Assembly: GCF_014805625.2 (NCBI RefSeq)
Contig: NW_023998564.1
Location: 2,720,124 to 2,784,123, forward strand
From: Glossina fuscipes
Taxonomy: Eukaryota; Arthropoda; Insecta; Diptera; Glossinidae
Reading direction: 5' to 3'
DNA: 64,000 nt
The notes under the pieces are model-generated. The model searched no databases and was not told the DNA's origin. It worked only from the letters and a program-made list of their open reading frames with translations. Of the stretch, positions 24,501-35,306 are shown piece after piece (within the stretch, counting starts at the first letter, position 1; every line of letters begins with the position of its first letter). Position numbers and translations under genes: made by a program.

Positions 24501-25461
24501 TGTTGTGTTGATTTATTGAGTTGTCATTGGGAGTTGAAGTAATCGCTGGTTGCCGTGATGCCATGTTGGACGTTGAATGGTGGTTTAACATCCCTGAGTG
24601 CTGGGAGTCATCGAGCAAAGATGCGGATGGAACCAAATGATGAGATGTAGCCTGTTGCTTTGCCGCTAAGTGAGATTTCTCACTTAACTGATCTGGTGTC
24701 CGAATAACCAAAGGAGGTGGGTGATCATACATATCTCTACTCACACCCGGCAGAACATCAGCAGTCGGAGGTGGCGGTGGTGGTGGCGGCGGTTTTGGCG
24801 CAGCCGAACACGGTAGAGGCGGCAAAGGTGGTTGATTAAAATGCCACAGATTTTGCGAATTTACATTGGTATTTGACGATGTGAAATCCGTTTCATAATT
24901 AAACGAGTTACTAAGCATCAAGGGACTCGTTGAACCGCTCTTTAAGGAATACATTGTTAAATTTGAAAGACCACACGTACAGTACACGTTACAGCATTTG
25001 CTACATGTTGCCGAATTTGATGACATCCGCATCTCCTGATTTTGATTCACACTTGAATACAAGCTATCATTGTTCGTTGTTTGGACCAAATGAGGAAATG
25101 TGGCATTGAAAAGATCTTGATGCGTTGACGATGCACGTTGTTGATAATAACCAGATTTACTCAATACTTTCGCTTGTTTGTACGGCGGTTCCTTATTCTT
25201 TTCATAATCATATTTAAGGCGATTATTCTCATAAGCGCTATTAGAATGCAAATGTCCATAAGTATGCGAACCTGACGATGACGACGAGGACGTCTTATAG
25301 TGTGAAGAATAATTATATTGTTGATTTTGAAGCTGCGGTGAATTATTATAAGATGATCTTGTGTGCCTTGTGTGCTGCGGTTGATGTTGATGTTGTTGAT
25401 GTTGTTGGTGACGTTTATATCTTCTGTCTCCAGAAGAATCATAATTACCTCCTTGTTTCAT
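21550..25461 (-). CDS. RRM-domain RNA-binding protein with SUMO-type motifs, 871 aa, unnamed
   Basis: Five exons joined by GT-AG sites in matching phase: 25461-24480, 24393-23470, 23408-23358, 23073-22756 and 21890-21550 (2,616 bases). The N-terminal third is low complexity: His/Gln-rich 18-31, Ser run 58-65, a Cys cluster at 153-163 (CSKCCNVYCTC), and a Pro-rich run 211-232. A degenerate RRM-like fold spans about 379-447. A clearer RRM spans 465-537, with RNP2 LYVGNL (467-472) and RNP1 KTRYAFIRY (501-509). The tail is acidic and holds four psi-K-x-E sites (K661, K692, K750, K798) and an IICI-plus-Asp run (762-771) that looks like a SUMO-interaction motif. RNA binding is expected from the family. 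The biological role is unknown to me, and I do not recognise a named orthologue. Confidence 0.85.
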
Positions 25462-26314
25462 TTCGACAAAAGGCGGAAATTTTTTCTTTCGGCCAAAACT
25501 TATCGTTTATCAGTTAATAAAAATGTTCACAGATATTTTCTTTAACACTCCAAAGCCTTTATGCCTACACAATACATTTAACATTAAGCGTACACAGTAT
25601 ATGTATATGCAGAAAGTATTAGCTATCGCCAAGCAATTACTAAGTAACTTTCTATAGAGCTACTAAAAAATACAGTTCTAAAACAGTAATTATTAGCAAC
25701 TATTAATGATTATTCATACAAGATATACAAAGTATATTTTATAAAAACTCTTTTTTTTCGCCACGAGTATGTATACATTAACCTGTGAATGATTAGTTTT
25801 TTCTTCTAAAAAATCAACTATATTTTACCAATTGCACACTGCAGCAGCAGCACTGTGTCGATTCAGCCATTTATGATGCTATGGTTGCTTTATATTATAT
25901 ATATCGTAAGTTGTATAACTAGGGGTTGCTTCATAGTATTTGGTTATCAACGCGTAACAAATGCAGTATAGCCATTTAACAGGATGTCATAAAGAAAACG
26001 AAGCAACAGTCTACTGTAAAGGAAATAAAAAATTGTTTTTTATTTTCAAACTAATTATATGCATTAATATTAAGAAATTTTAAAATATTAGAAATTTTTC
26101 TGTTGTTTTAACGCTTTCCTTCATTTGGTTTTAGAAATGAAATTCTAGTCGAATTTTTACTGCGCTCATCAAAGAGCAGTGAAAGTTTAGTTAAACAAAA
26201 CATCGATATGCTTAGCAATTCCTTTGCTGAATTCACTAAAAGTTTTATCGCAAAATGTAATGAACAATTAAAGTAAATTGAAGAAAACAGAAAACTCTAC
26301 AATTATTATTTGCA
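25462..26314. promoter_or_regulatory. Shared intergenic region between divergent genes
   Basis: 853 bases separate the RRM protein ATG (minus) from the TMEM186 ATG (plus). The region must hold both transcription starts. It is AT-rich, with a CAG-repeat patch (gcagcagcagcactg) near 25845. No specific core-promoter element could be defended by eye. Confidence 0.45.
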
Positions 26315-27086
26315 ATGCAATTGCTAAAAATACTAAAATCATTTATTAATAATAAAAAAATTAGTAGCATGCTAAGTCATCGTTCACTAAAGTATTTTTA
26401 TATAATGTCATTTTTAATTGATTGATATTTTTTGCACTTGTTCTTATATAGGACTACATCATCGAATTGGTTTCTTCAAAAGAAATTAGGACGAAATGTT
26501 TCATCATTGGAGAAAGAGAAATATTTTAAGCAAATAGATCGAGTATCTGAAAGTCATCAACTTATCTATTATGTACCTATGGAATCGTATCTTTGCTGGT
26601 CAGTTCGTTTATCGACGTTTACTACTTCCCTAATTGTATTGGCCGCCATGTATCAATATACCTACAATTTCGATATATTAGAGTCGACTCAGTTTACTTT
26701 AATATTAGAAAAGGATGATATATACTATTTTGCTGTTGGATTTATAACTATTAATGCGCTCGTCAGATGGATAATTTCAAAGTTTCCTTTACGCATCTAT
26801 AAAATCACAAATCAGTTAATTATAAATAGAGTGCAATCAATGACATGACTTGTAATTATAATGACTTCAACTTGTTTACAGATATTTAGCCATTTATAAC
26901 AAACAATTGCCTGGATTACGCCCACAACATCATTTTAAGCGAGGTGATGTGAAAAAAGTTGATTTTATACTTAATCCATGGAAAAATGCCACTTACAAGT
27001 TGGGGAATCAAACATCTTTGATTTTGCCAGATTACTTCAAAACGCCATTCGAATTTCATCAAATGTTTGATTCCGAAAAAAATTAG
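26315..27086 (+). CDS. TMEM186 orthologue, 214 aa, mitochondrial complex I assembly factor
   Basis: Three exons: 26315-26391, 26452-26814 and 26882-27086. Introns are 60 and 67 bases with GT-AG ends, and phases match (645 bases). The first 26 residues are basic and lack acidic residues (MQLLKILKSF...), typical of mitochondrial targeting. Two membrane segments follow at about 76-98 (WSVRLSTFTTSLIVLAAMYQ onward) and 116-130. The soluble tail ends FEFHQMF, like the F-x-x-H-Q-M end of vertebrate TMEM186, and the length equals the family norm (human 213). In mammals TMEM186 sits in the inner membrane and belongs to the MCIA complex that builds complex I. It starts 853 bases from the divergent RRM gene. 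Frame choice: reading through the second donor would end early at a TGA, so the splice at 26815 decides the C-terminus. Confidence 0.8.
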
Positions 27087-28009
27087 TATTAAACTGAGCA
27101 AAGATAAATAAGTATAAACAATGCTTTTCCAAACATTTTAATCAAGCATGTTTTTATCAAGTTGAATTCCTTAGATAAGAGATTGGGCGAAGGTTTTTTT
27201 TGTCCTGTTTTTAAAGACTGATTTATGGAAAATGCACAAAGAGCTATAAACTTAGTTAGTGGAAGACCATTACGTCTATAACGTATGATTTGTTCCGATT
27301 CTTTATTAGACTCCTTACGAAATTTAAAGAAAAATGCATCGTCCAATAGCTCACTATTACCTGAATATGCATGTGGTTATGTCTTCTCCGTCGTTCATAG
27401 AATTCTTTACGATCTCTCATTCATCGAATTCAACAATAGATAGCCTATTGCAAGATTCGATCCTCCCGAATTTTGAATAGATTGGTTTGTGCAGTTTCAA
27501 GTCAAATCGCTGTGTCGCATTTAACTGAAGATTTGCAACCGCAAGTCAAATATAATTTATATCGCCGACTTTGGGTATAAACAATAAAATAAATGAAATA
27601 TGAGAACAGTCGACGGATTGATCTCTTTGTAGAAGAGACATGTCTATCGAAAATCTGTTTCTAGACTAAATTCTAATTTCCGAATGTGCTCCGATATCGG
27701 TTCTTGAGCTGAAAAAAGCTTGTCCGCAATATTCGATGTAGCCAAAAACAGGTTTTATTCAAACATAGACTTAACAGCACCGTCATAGGTTAAAAATGAT
27801 GGCCCAGGGCATGGCTTATTAGAAAGGTCGAAATCACTTATTTGAAATTTTCTGCATGCTCCACCAGAATTTGTACTTTCACCAAATGCTTCAATAAATG
27901 TTTTCATTTTCTTTTGTTAGAATGCATAGAAAATCCAGTGGCACAAATGAACATTATCAGTAGCCAAGGATCCAGGACTGCGTCCTATTTCATATTAACG
28001 CGAAGATTC
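27087..28009. other. Gene-free stretch
   Basis: Contains the presumed TMEM186 3' UTR, then sequence without recognisable genes. A minus-strand open frame at 27089-27346 is Lys/Ile-rich and unassigned. The stretch ends in a TTC/T-rich tract, the tail of the next element. Confidence 0.45.
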
Positions 28010-29393
28010 TTCTTCTTCTTCTTTTTTTTTTTTTTGTTTGTTTAGAAATGGATTGGACCAGTTAAGTTAATGTTACATCCATAATCCAGAAACGAAGTTG
28101 AGAACGATTGATGAAAAAATTTAAGCATAGATGGACTGATGTGGCACAGTGTACTGTCAAGATCCGGCTAATAATGCCGATAAAAGAAAAAGTGTAGGCG
28201 ATTCGTGATTGTAATAAAAATACTAAATGTAAAATTAGAATGAAAACCCAGCTGATTTGATAAAGGCAGTCAGTTGCTTCAAATGCCTAAAGTTACCAGC
28301 ACGAAAAATTTCATATAGATTGTTATACAGGTTAAATATACTGAAAGATTGTCTAAGGATGTCAAACCTGTCAAACCTCCTGCACTCAAAAATCAGGTGC
28401 TCGGCAGACTCAGTAATATTGCAATCCTCACAGATGTCAGAGGAGAAGACTTTGATCATTTTAAAATAGACCTTGTCGTAGGTGTGATTACTCATAAGAC
28501 GGTGAAGAACTTTAAATTCCCATGTTGTGAATTTTCCTTTAGGTAGAAGCGTGGGTGTCAAAAAAGGGTAAATTTTGTAGAACAGACGGTCACTTTTTTC
28601 TCTAGCTAAAACATGATACTCATCTTTCCATCCTTTTATGATGAGTTTTTTGACTAGCAGAAAAGCTTCGCTGGGGGGGTAGTTTATGGACAAAACTGTA
28701 CCATCGAACCTAGCTTGACGAGCATGGAAGTCAGCTTTTTCATTGATACTAAAACCGCAGTGACCTGGGATCCAGATGATGTGGCATTTTTCAATACTTG
28801 GGTCTTTTAAAAGGTTATAGATATCGAAGACATACTTGTTGAATGGGTCTTTGTTTTTGATTAAAATTAGAGCAGATTTGCTGTCAGAGAAAACTACAAA
28901 TTTTTTCAGCTTAATTTCAGATGCATGGATGATTGCTTGTCTGATGGCCAGAAGTTCAATGAAAGTGGATGATAGTTCTTGTAGAACTTTGAATTTTCCT
29001 ATAAGTAAGTTTGAGTATTCAATAATTGAAAAACTAGAGATGTCCGAATTGATAGATCCATCCGTTGCGTATATTTTGAAGTTATTTTCGACGAAGTGGT
29101 TAAGTTTTTGCAGACAAGCGATTCGAAGACAAGACCCTGATCGATTTTTTTTTGAGTTGGTGATCAAATTAAGTAAGTTTAATTCAACTACGCATATATC
29201 ATGAATAATATTATTCCAGGAGGGTATTGAGTTAACTTTATTGAAGATGTTACTGAATTTTTTGAAGCAGTTAGAGTAACTACTGCTGACGTGATTGTGT
29301 CTGGAAGCGACCTCGTCAAAGAAGGCAGGTTTGAAGATTTTTACCTTGAGAAGTTCTTTTGCAGTTACAAGATAAATTCTCTTAGCAACGGGA
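28010..29393 (-). mobile_element. 5'-truncated non-LTR element with RNase H (copy B)
   Basis: Nearly identical by eye to 13691-15083 of copy A, in the same orientation, with a poly(A) tail (T's at about 28020-28035). It keeps an open 310-codon frame (28235-29167) with a full RNase H domain: YATDGS, ELLAIRQAI, FSDSKSAL and WIPGHCGFSINEKAD. A Cys/His tail (CNITESAEHLIFECRRF) follows, which copy A has lost through a short deletion and frameshift. The RT is absent: the element begins just before the RNase H, the usual result of incomplete reverse transcription. Possible short target-site repeats of TCTTCTTC flank it, but the neighbouring low complexity makes them unreliable. Confidence 0.85.
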
Positions 29394-29417
29394 ATCTTCT
29401 TCGTTTTAGTTCATTTG

Positions 29418-30150
29418 CTACATTAGTATTTATTTATTTTCTTATTTATTTATTTATACCACTTATACAAGAAATCCAATCAAAAATTTTGACAGTCGAG
29501 TTCAATTGGCTCTTGAAGTAAATCTTAAATTAATTAATAGTAAAACTTAGTATAAGTATAATAAAACATATAAGAAGGAAAAAGAAGAAAAAAGAAAAAA
29601 AGCATGTACACAACTAGCATAGAGCCACACCCACAACCAGTACAGGGCCAAATTGCCAATGAATGGAACCCCTAAGCCATCGCAAACATGCATAAGCTTG
29701 GCAACCAATAATAATAGTTAACAACAATTCATTTTTGAATCGTAACGACTTTTTAAGCTTAAGAGCTAGCTTAACTACGACTTAGGTAAATTACGCGCAT
29801 TAAGCAAAGTGGCTTTAATGGACTTTAAAGAGTTCGATAATGAGAATAAGTGATGACATCTTTTGGGTTCTTGCAAACAACTCTGAGCGGATTAAACAGC
29901 TCATAATTATATTTACACCGACTAAGCTTAACCAAGGTAAAGTGCCTAGAGAAGCGGTTGGAGACATTAAAGCTTATTTCACCAAGTAATGCAGGTGAGT
30001 CAATAGCATTATTTATTACTTTGGTTACGAAGGAAACGCCAAGAACAAATCTACGTTTCTCAAGAGACGGTGAGGACAACAGAAGCAACCTATTTGCATA
30101 GGGAGGAAGAGAGGCAATCGTAGTATGTATACAATGATAAAAAGAAAGAG
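29418..30150 (-). mobile_element. 3' fragment of the CR1/Jockey-like non-LTR element
   Basis: Matches 46665-47230 at high identity (for example agcatgtacacaac, catcgcaaacatgcataag and gtgcctagagaagcg). It starts with the same (TTTA)n stretch, which is a (TAAA)n 3' tail on the minus strand. It contains mostly 3' UTR and the last RT-linked codons, with no intact domain. Confidence 0.7.
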
Positions 30151-30214
30151 CCAACTATGTGTCAAATGAATATTCGCAGATATCTTGAAACTTTTCAGTA
30201 GATCTAATATATTC

Positions 30215-30360
30215 ACAACTTTTCAACGGCATAGCCCATTGGGGTTCACTTGCAATCTGGTTAGGGTTGTGGGTGTGCCTCTGTGCTGGTTGTGTACATC
30301 CTTTTTTTCCTTCTTATTTATTTATTACTATTTAATTATTTCTGTTATTTTTTTTTTCTT
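30215..30360 (+). mobile_element. Inverted short fragment of the same element
   Basis: Bases 30230-30345 (gggttgtgggtg, gctggttgtgtacat, then a (TTTA) stretch) are the reverse complement of the 3' end found at 29440-29680. The two fragments form an inverted repeat about 600 bases apart. Confidence 0.65.
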
Positions 30361-30562
30361 CAGTTTTCCTTGCATGCTTTACACTAGATTTTAATATTAA
30401 TTAGTATAAGATTTACAACTATATATTAATTGAGTTTGAGATTTTTCAGTTTATTTGTAAACTTTTAACAACCTTCATCTTACATTCGCATAAGTATTTA
30501 AAAGAGCTATTCATATAAATAAATATTTATTAAAGTACTTTAAAAAAAATTACGTTTTTCAG

Positions 30563-30828
30563 TTAATAAACTCTTTACTCCCATCGTTGTACGTAGTGCT
30601 TCCGATTCGGTTAAATATCCAAAGATAACAACACATTATACAATACATCCGCGGGGCAATGATGAACGATGGAAAGGTATGTGATTACTATACAGATAAT
30701 AAACTATAAGTAAAGTTTGTTACTAACGCTCTTCTTTTTCCTAGGAGTCAATATGGAACGGTTTATAGACGAAGTAGATGTGGTGATTGTGGGCGGTGGA
30801 CCTGCAGGAATATCCGCTGCTATTCGTG
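30563..30828 (+). CDS. Electron transfer flavoprotein-ubiquinone oxidoreductase, exons 2-3 only
   Basis: Exon 30563-30676 (acceptor tttttcag, donor AAAG|gtatgt) and exon 30745-30828 join in phase. They encode [20 protein letters not shown], then KGVNMERF, then the FAD dinucleotide-binding motif [10 protein letters not shown]. This matches the N-terminal region of ETF-QO, the inner-membrane iron-sulfur flavoprotein that passes electrons from acyl-CoA dehydrogenases to ubiquinone. Similarity ends after SAAIR. Instead of the expected L/A-K-Q continuation, the frame runs into a 170-base tandem repeat and stops at 30918. The first exon (transit peptide) was not found upstream. The remaining roughly 500 residues are not in the window, so the gene is either broken here or misassembled. 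Confidence 0.85.
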
Positions 30829-31262
30829 GCATTCGATTTTACCCTATTTTCAAAAATAAAAAGAATATTCTCTTTCCATATATATTCATACAAGTGCTTT
30901 GCTTGAAATATAATATATAATCTTTTTTATATAAATATATAAAAAATATGCATTCATCTCCCCTTGTACGTCTCCTCAATAGTTTTATACAATTTTTATA
31001 GGCGTGGCATTCGATTTTACCCTATTTTGAAAAATAAAATGATAATTCTTTCCATATATTCATACAAGTGCTTGAAATATAATATATAATCTTTTTTATA
31101 TAAATGTATAAAAAATATGCATTCATCTCCCCTTGTACGTCTCCTCAATAGTTTTATACAATTTTTATAGGCGTGGCATTCGATTTTACCCTATTTTCAA
31201 AAATAAAATGATAATTCTTTCCATATATTCATACAAGTGCTTGAAATATAATATATAATCTT
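30825..31262 (+). repeat. Tandem repeat of about 170 bases, 2.5 units, abutting Etf-QO exon 3
   Basis: Units start with cgtggcattcgatttta at 30825, 31003 and 31172 (periods 178 and 169). The third unit ends near 31262. The first five bases coincide with the last exon bases CGTGG, so the junction carries microhomology. An inverted partial unit lies at 16310-16426. Confidence 0.85.
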
Positions 31263-32185
31263 TACTTCTAATTGAATTCGACTGTTAATTTGCGTTAGCT
31301 GAGTTTCATATGTAAGTCAAAAAAATAAATAAAAAAGTAAATAAATGATGACATGCAAATATAAAATCTTGGGTGAGAAAAAAATATAATTTTCTCAGAT
31401 AAATATTTTGTTGAAGTATATATATATGTATATATGATTGGTGTTCTACGTCAAAAATTGGCGCTGCAAAAAATTATATGAACACTATGCAATATAGTAC
31501 CATCTTGTTGCATATTGGCAACACTGCTTCCGTGTAAATAACGCCACGCATCGAGCATGGTATCGCGCAGTGAAGGCATAAGCCGGCTTAAAGCCAATTA
31601 TAGCTTATCACATTCTACTGGCAGTTACTTGTCAAGTTGAATTCCACTAATTGCTTTACGCATTAATCAAATCGTTTGCGTTGCTATCGGTCTGACGCGT
31701 GGGTATTCTTAAAACTCAAATAATTGCTCGAAGGGAAAAATGCACTTTTTTAGATGAAAGTAAACGACATGAACATATTTTAAGGCTCATAGCGGGAGAA
31801 GATGCATTCCTGTGAACCGAAAACCAAAAGTTGTCTCACAAATAACTTTATGCCTAATATTTATTGTTAAAAGCTTTGCTCAGCGGGTGGGATTAAAATA
31901 ATGTCTGTGAATTTGCTGTAGGAAACAACATTTCAACGCAGAAGACAACCAATCAAGAGGGGGAACTATAGGCTCAATATGGAACCGTGTAAGTGCAGCT
32001 CATATACTGTTAGTATATGTTAGTATCATATATGTTAGTATCTATTATACCACCCGAGGGTTTTTTAAATTGTGGAAAGAATCACAATGTAGAACTGTGT
32101 GGGAAAAATCACTGAATGACTACTGAATAATTTTTCACTTTTAATGTAAATTTATTAAATATTGCCAACAAAGGCGGACTCGCTC
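31263..32185. other. Gene-free stretch
   Basis: No gene or RNA recognised. Bases 31500-31720 are somewhat less AT-rich than their surroundings but have no open frame of note. Confidence 0.45.
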
Positions 32186-32189
32186 TTAG

Positions 32190-32375
32190 AGAACTGTAAA
32201 GTATTATTAAACATCGTTAAACATGATTAGACATTATTAAACATTTCAAAATAAAGCAGACTTTCATATCGAAACCATATAAAACATTATTAAACACGAT
32301 TAAACATTATTAAATATTTCAAAATTAAGCAGACTTTCAGATCAAAACCATACTAAACCTGATTAAACATCAATC
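32190..32375. repeat. Tandem repeat of about 83 bases, a little over 2 units
   Basis: The unit contains attattaaacat, gattaaacattattaa, atttcaaaat(a)aagcagactttca and aaaccat. It is repeated once in full and then partially, with a shorter internal repeat of ATTAAACA inside each unit. Confidence 0.7.
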
Positions 32376-33683
32376 TGAAATAAAAGAAAGAAAGAACTTA
32401 AATAAGTAATACGTACTTATACATATATAATAATTTATTTACCTTTCTGGTCCATCGCTGAATAGAACACTGCATACGCTTGGTCGAATGCTACGTTCAC
32501 CTCTGCTTTCCAGAACGCTGGATTAATATGTTACGTTGTTATGATAATGTTATTTATGGGGTCTTTTGCTGTGTTTTGACCCATCACCTGCTCGTTAAAG
32601 CTGTCGCTCTCTTCCGTCATGTCTCGAAGGCACTGACGGCAATTCAACTGTCAACGATATAGCGTGTTATTCCGAAAGCCGTGGACAGACGCAAGTACCT
32701 AACTTCATGATACTTCGGTTGCAGTTTGCGGAGGTCTGCAATCACCTTGCCCTTTGCGCGGCAGAGACAAAATATACAACATGCCGAGCCGTATGACAAA
32801 AAAATTAAGCTTAAAATAAGGTAAACAAAAAGAAAAAGTGTCTAACCAAACCCGTAACGAGTTCGCACGGTGTGACTGGGCCAATGTGTTAAGTCCGTTT
32901 GTGAGGTCTGTTGTCTTAGTCCGTCAGTGCGCATTCTCTGTCCGCCTGCCCTCACTCGCGCGCGCTCCCACCCATACCTCGCTCCAGCGGTTGGATATAT
33001 GACTTAACCAAGCACTATCGTTCCCTTTTTTTTTTTTTAAATATATATAATATTTAATTGTTTTATTTTTACACACTAAAATCTTATTATAAATGGAAAT
33101 ATATTGAATATAATGCATACAATGTTCAAATGTTTGGTAAGCTGCCGTTTGCTCTATAGGTTACTTATTAAGTCTCTTTTTGTTTTATAGATGAGAACTT
33201 GCATAATTTCTTTGTTTCTCTTCAAACGAATATTAATAATAAATACAGAAGAATTTAATTAAAACTCATTTTAATCAAATCAGTTTATTTTTGATGCAAT
33301 ATATTTGTTATACTTTACAATTTTTCTCAATGTTATTTCTTTTTCTTTTTGTTCTTATTAAACAGTCATCATTATACCAATGAAGGAATTGTAGTTTGAA
33401 AATCTGAGCAATTTTAGCCATACATAATTAAATTTCTTATTTGAAAGCGTTTTATTAGCAACTTCTTGAGTCTTTATAAATAATCTTTACAATTTTTTTA
33501 TTTCATTTTACTTAATTAATTTCTCTTCCAAACATACTTCTTTATCCGTGTACTTTTTTTTCTCTAATCCAATGGCGTTTACTTTGCCAAGTTGTTGTAT
33601 TTGTGTTATTTTTTTAAAAAATCCTTTTCTTTTTTTTTTCTTTATTATAAAACATTATTTCCTGCTAAAACTTTTTATAATAC
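32376..33683. other. Gene-free stretch with a GC-richer patch
   Basis: Bases 32650-33000 are clearly less AT-rich (for example cactcgcgcgcgctcccac near 32952) than the flanks. This could be promoter or 5' UTR sequence or old repeat, but no gene could be attached to it. The remainder is AT-rich. Confidence 0.4.
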
Positions 33684-33840
33684 CGTTACGAAAATCCAGT
33701 TCTTTCCGGATGATTGATTTTCCCTAATAATAAATTCTCTAGAGAGGGAAAAACCAAATGCATATTCGCGGCGCGTAAAGCAGCTGCCGGCCGAGGAGAA
33801 CGATTACCGGAAAAACAAGTTAACGGATTAAAAATGAATC
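33684..33840 (+). repeat. 5' LTR (shared part)
   Basis: Shares with the 3' LTR the opening gttacgaaaatc, ttccggat(g/a)attgattttcc, taataaatt and ctagagag, plus one copy of a GC-rich unit centred on agctgccggccga. Its right end could not be fixed. Confidence 0.6.
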
Positions 33841-34082
33841 CGTCAATATGCTTGTAAAAATGTATACAAATAGACTATTTGCGAAAAGCAGAGTGAGTCG
33901 GATAAGAACATTTGGCTCGAGGCTACTCCTAAAATAAATTGTGAATAATCCTATTGCTAAGGAAAATAATTGTAAAGAAAAGAATTTTAAAGTGTATTTC
34001 TATTGAAAATAATATCCACGATCTAGTGGTACGAATCCTATTTTAGAAAAGCGAAATTCGTAGCAACTGGACATGAAGAGAA

Positions 34083-34535
34083 ATGGTAAAATTAGGCGAA
34101 CTATCAATGGAACAGCTCAAACTGGAGCTGAGGGAAAGGAACGTAATAGCAACTGGTGGTAAGCGTAATAAAAAAGAAAAGCTGCATCGCCGACTTTGGG
34201 AACAACTAGAGAAGGACGAAGAGGATCCTTGCGTATTTCAATTGTACGGCGATTCTTATGAAGTCTGCCCGACGGGCAGTATTGTGGAAGATATATGTGC
34301 AACCGATAAGAGGCAGGAGGCACGTACGTACGTTGAAGCTATAGCACGCTGGATGCAGCAAAGCTATGCAACCATACAAGAAATTGCAGAACAAGACCAA
34401 AGAGAACAAGAAAAACGTCAATGGGAAGAAAAGAAAAAAATCTACAGTAGTGGAAAAATGCAGCAAAAAAAAGGGGAAGATGGTAAGAGTATATCAAACA
34501 CTGTTGTTATACAGTTTTTACAACAAATGCAATAA
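34083..34535 (+). CDS. gag-like protein with SAP domain
   Basis: 150 codons of this element open with a SAP-type motif (about residues 5-40: L-S-x-E-Q-L-K-x-E-L-R-x-R, then G, then K-x-E-K-L-x-R-R-L). SAP domains usually bind DNA and occur at the N-terminus of some insect Ty3/gypsy gag proteins. The rest is a Glu/Lys/Gln-rich coiled-coil candidate. The frame ends early at TAA, and a further gag-like frame (34755-35021) continues in the +2 register, so the original gag was longer and is now broken. Confidence 0.6.
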   Translation: MVKLGELSMEQLKLELRERNVIATGGKRNKKEKLHRRLWEQLEKDEEDPCVFQLYGDSYEVCPTGSIVEDICATDKRQEARTYVEAIARWMQQSYATIQEIAEQDQREQEKRQWEEKKKIYSSGKMQQKKGEDGKSISNTVVIQFLQQMQ

Positions 34536-35306
34536 AAAATTCGGCAGATGAAACAAGGGCAGCAAATACAGTCAGAATTAGAATCAAAAATTGACGGGGC
34601 GGCGGAAAAGATTGATATAATTCAGGAAAAATCAAGACATCCTGAAAACACGTATACACGAAGTGTATTAATAAATTGATGGCGAAATTAATGCGCTAGA
34701 AGGGAAGCGAGGGTTGACAATGCGCTAAGCCAGTTTGATGTCAGACTGAATACATTGGAAGAAAAAGTTACTAAAGTAATAAGTCAATTTGATGCGAAGG
34801 TGGAAGACTTAGATAGGACGTTGAGCCAATTTGTAACCTTACAAAGTGAAGTCGGCGCTTTAAAACAACCAGCGGCTAAACGGCAACTTGGTGTTGGAGA
34901 CAGCGCTTCCAAATTTCAAGACCCCATCTTTGATGACATCTCCAACATGCTACGTGAAGAATGTCCGACAGGGCTACAAATGCGGCAGGGACACTTAGTT
35001 GAGGTTGCCTATCAACAGTAAAGCAGGCGTACAGCATAAACGCCACATTAAAGGAGATAAATCGACAAAATTGCTGGATGACTATGGCAGGCAGAAACAT
35101 GTAGAGAAGACCGTAATGACTTAAGAAAGTAAAAAAGATAGCAAAGAACGCATGCCTGAGGAGTAGAATGCTAAAGAAAATAATAATGAAGTTTTCGAAG
35201 GACGGCGTAAGTAGTGCAGAGCTGCCCGATATAAGATGAACAGTGAACAAATCGCAACGGAAAGCCCTACGGCAATTGCGTAGGAGAGCGTAGTTTTCGA
35301 AGATGG

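Noticed and set aside
25161..25442. Ile/Arg-rich minus frame
   Set aside because: Alternative frame of the His/Gln and Ser repeats in exon 1 of the RRM gene.
26432..26848. Single-exon version of TMEM186 ending in TGA
   Set aside because: It has no ATG start and loses the conserved C-terminus. Splicing at 26391/26452 and 26814/26882 restores a family-length protein.
28836..29204. + strand frame opposite the RNase H element
   Set aside because: Antisense shadow of a retroelement coding frame; the same shadow appears at 14542.
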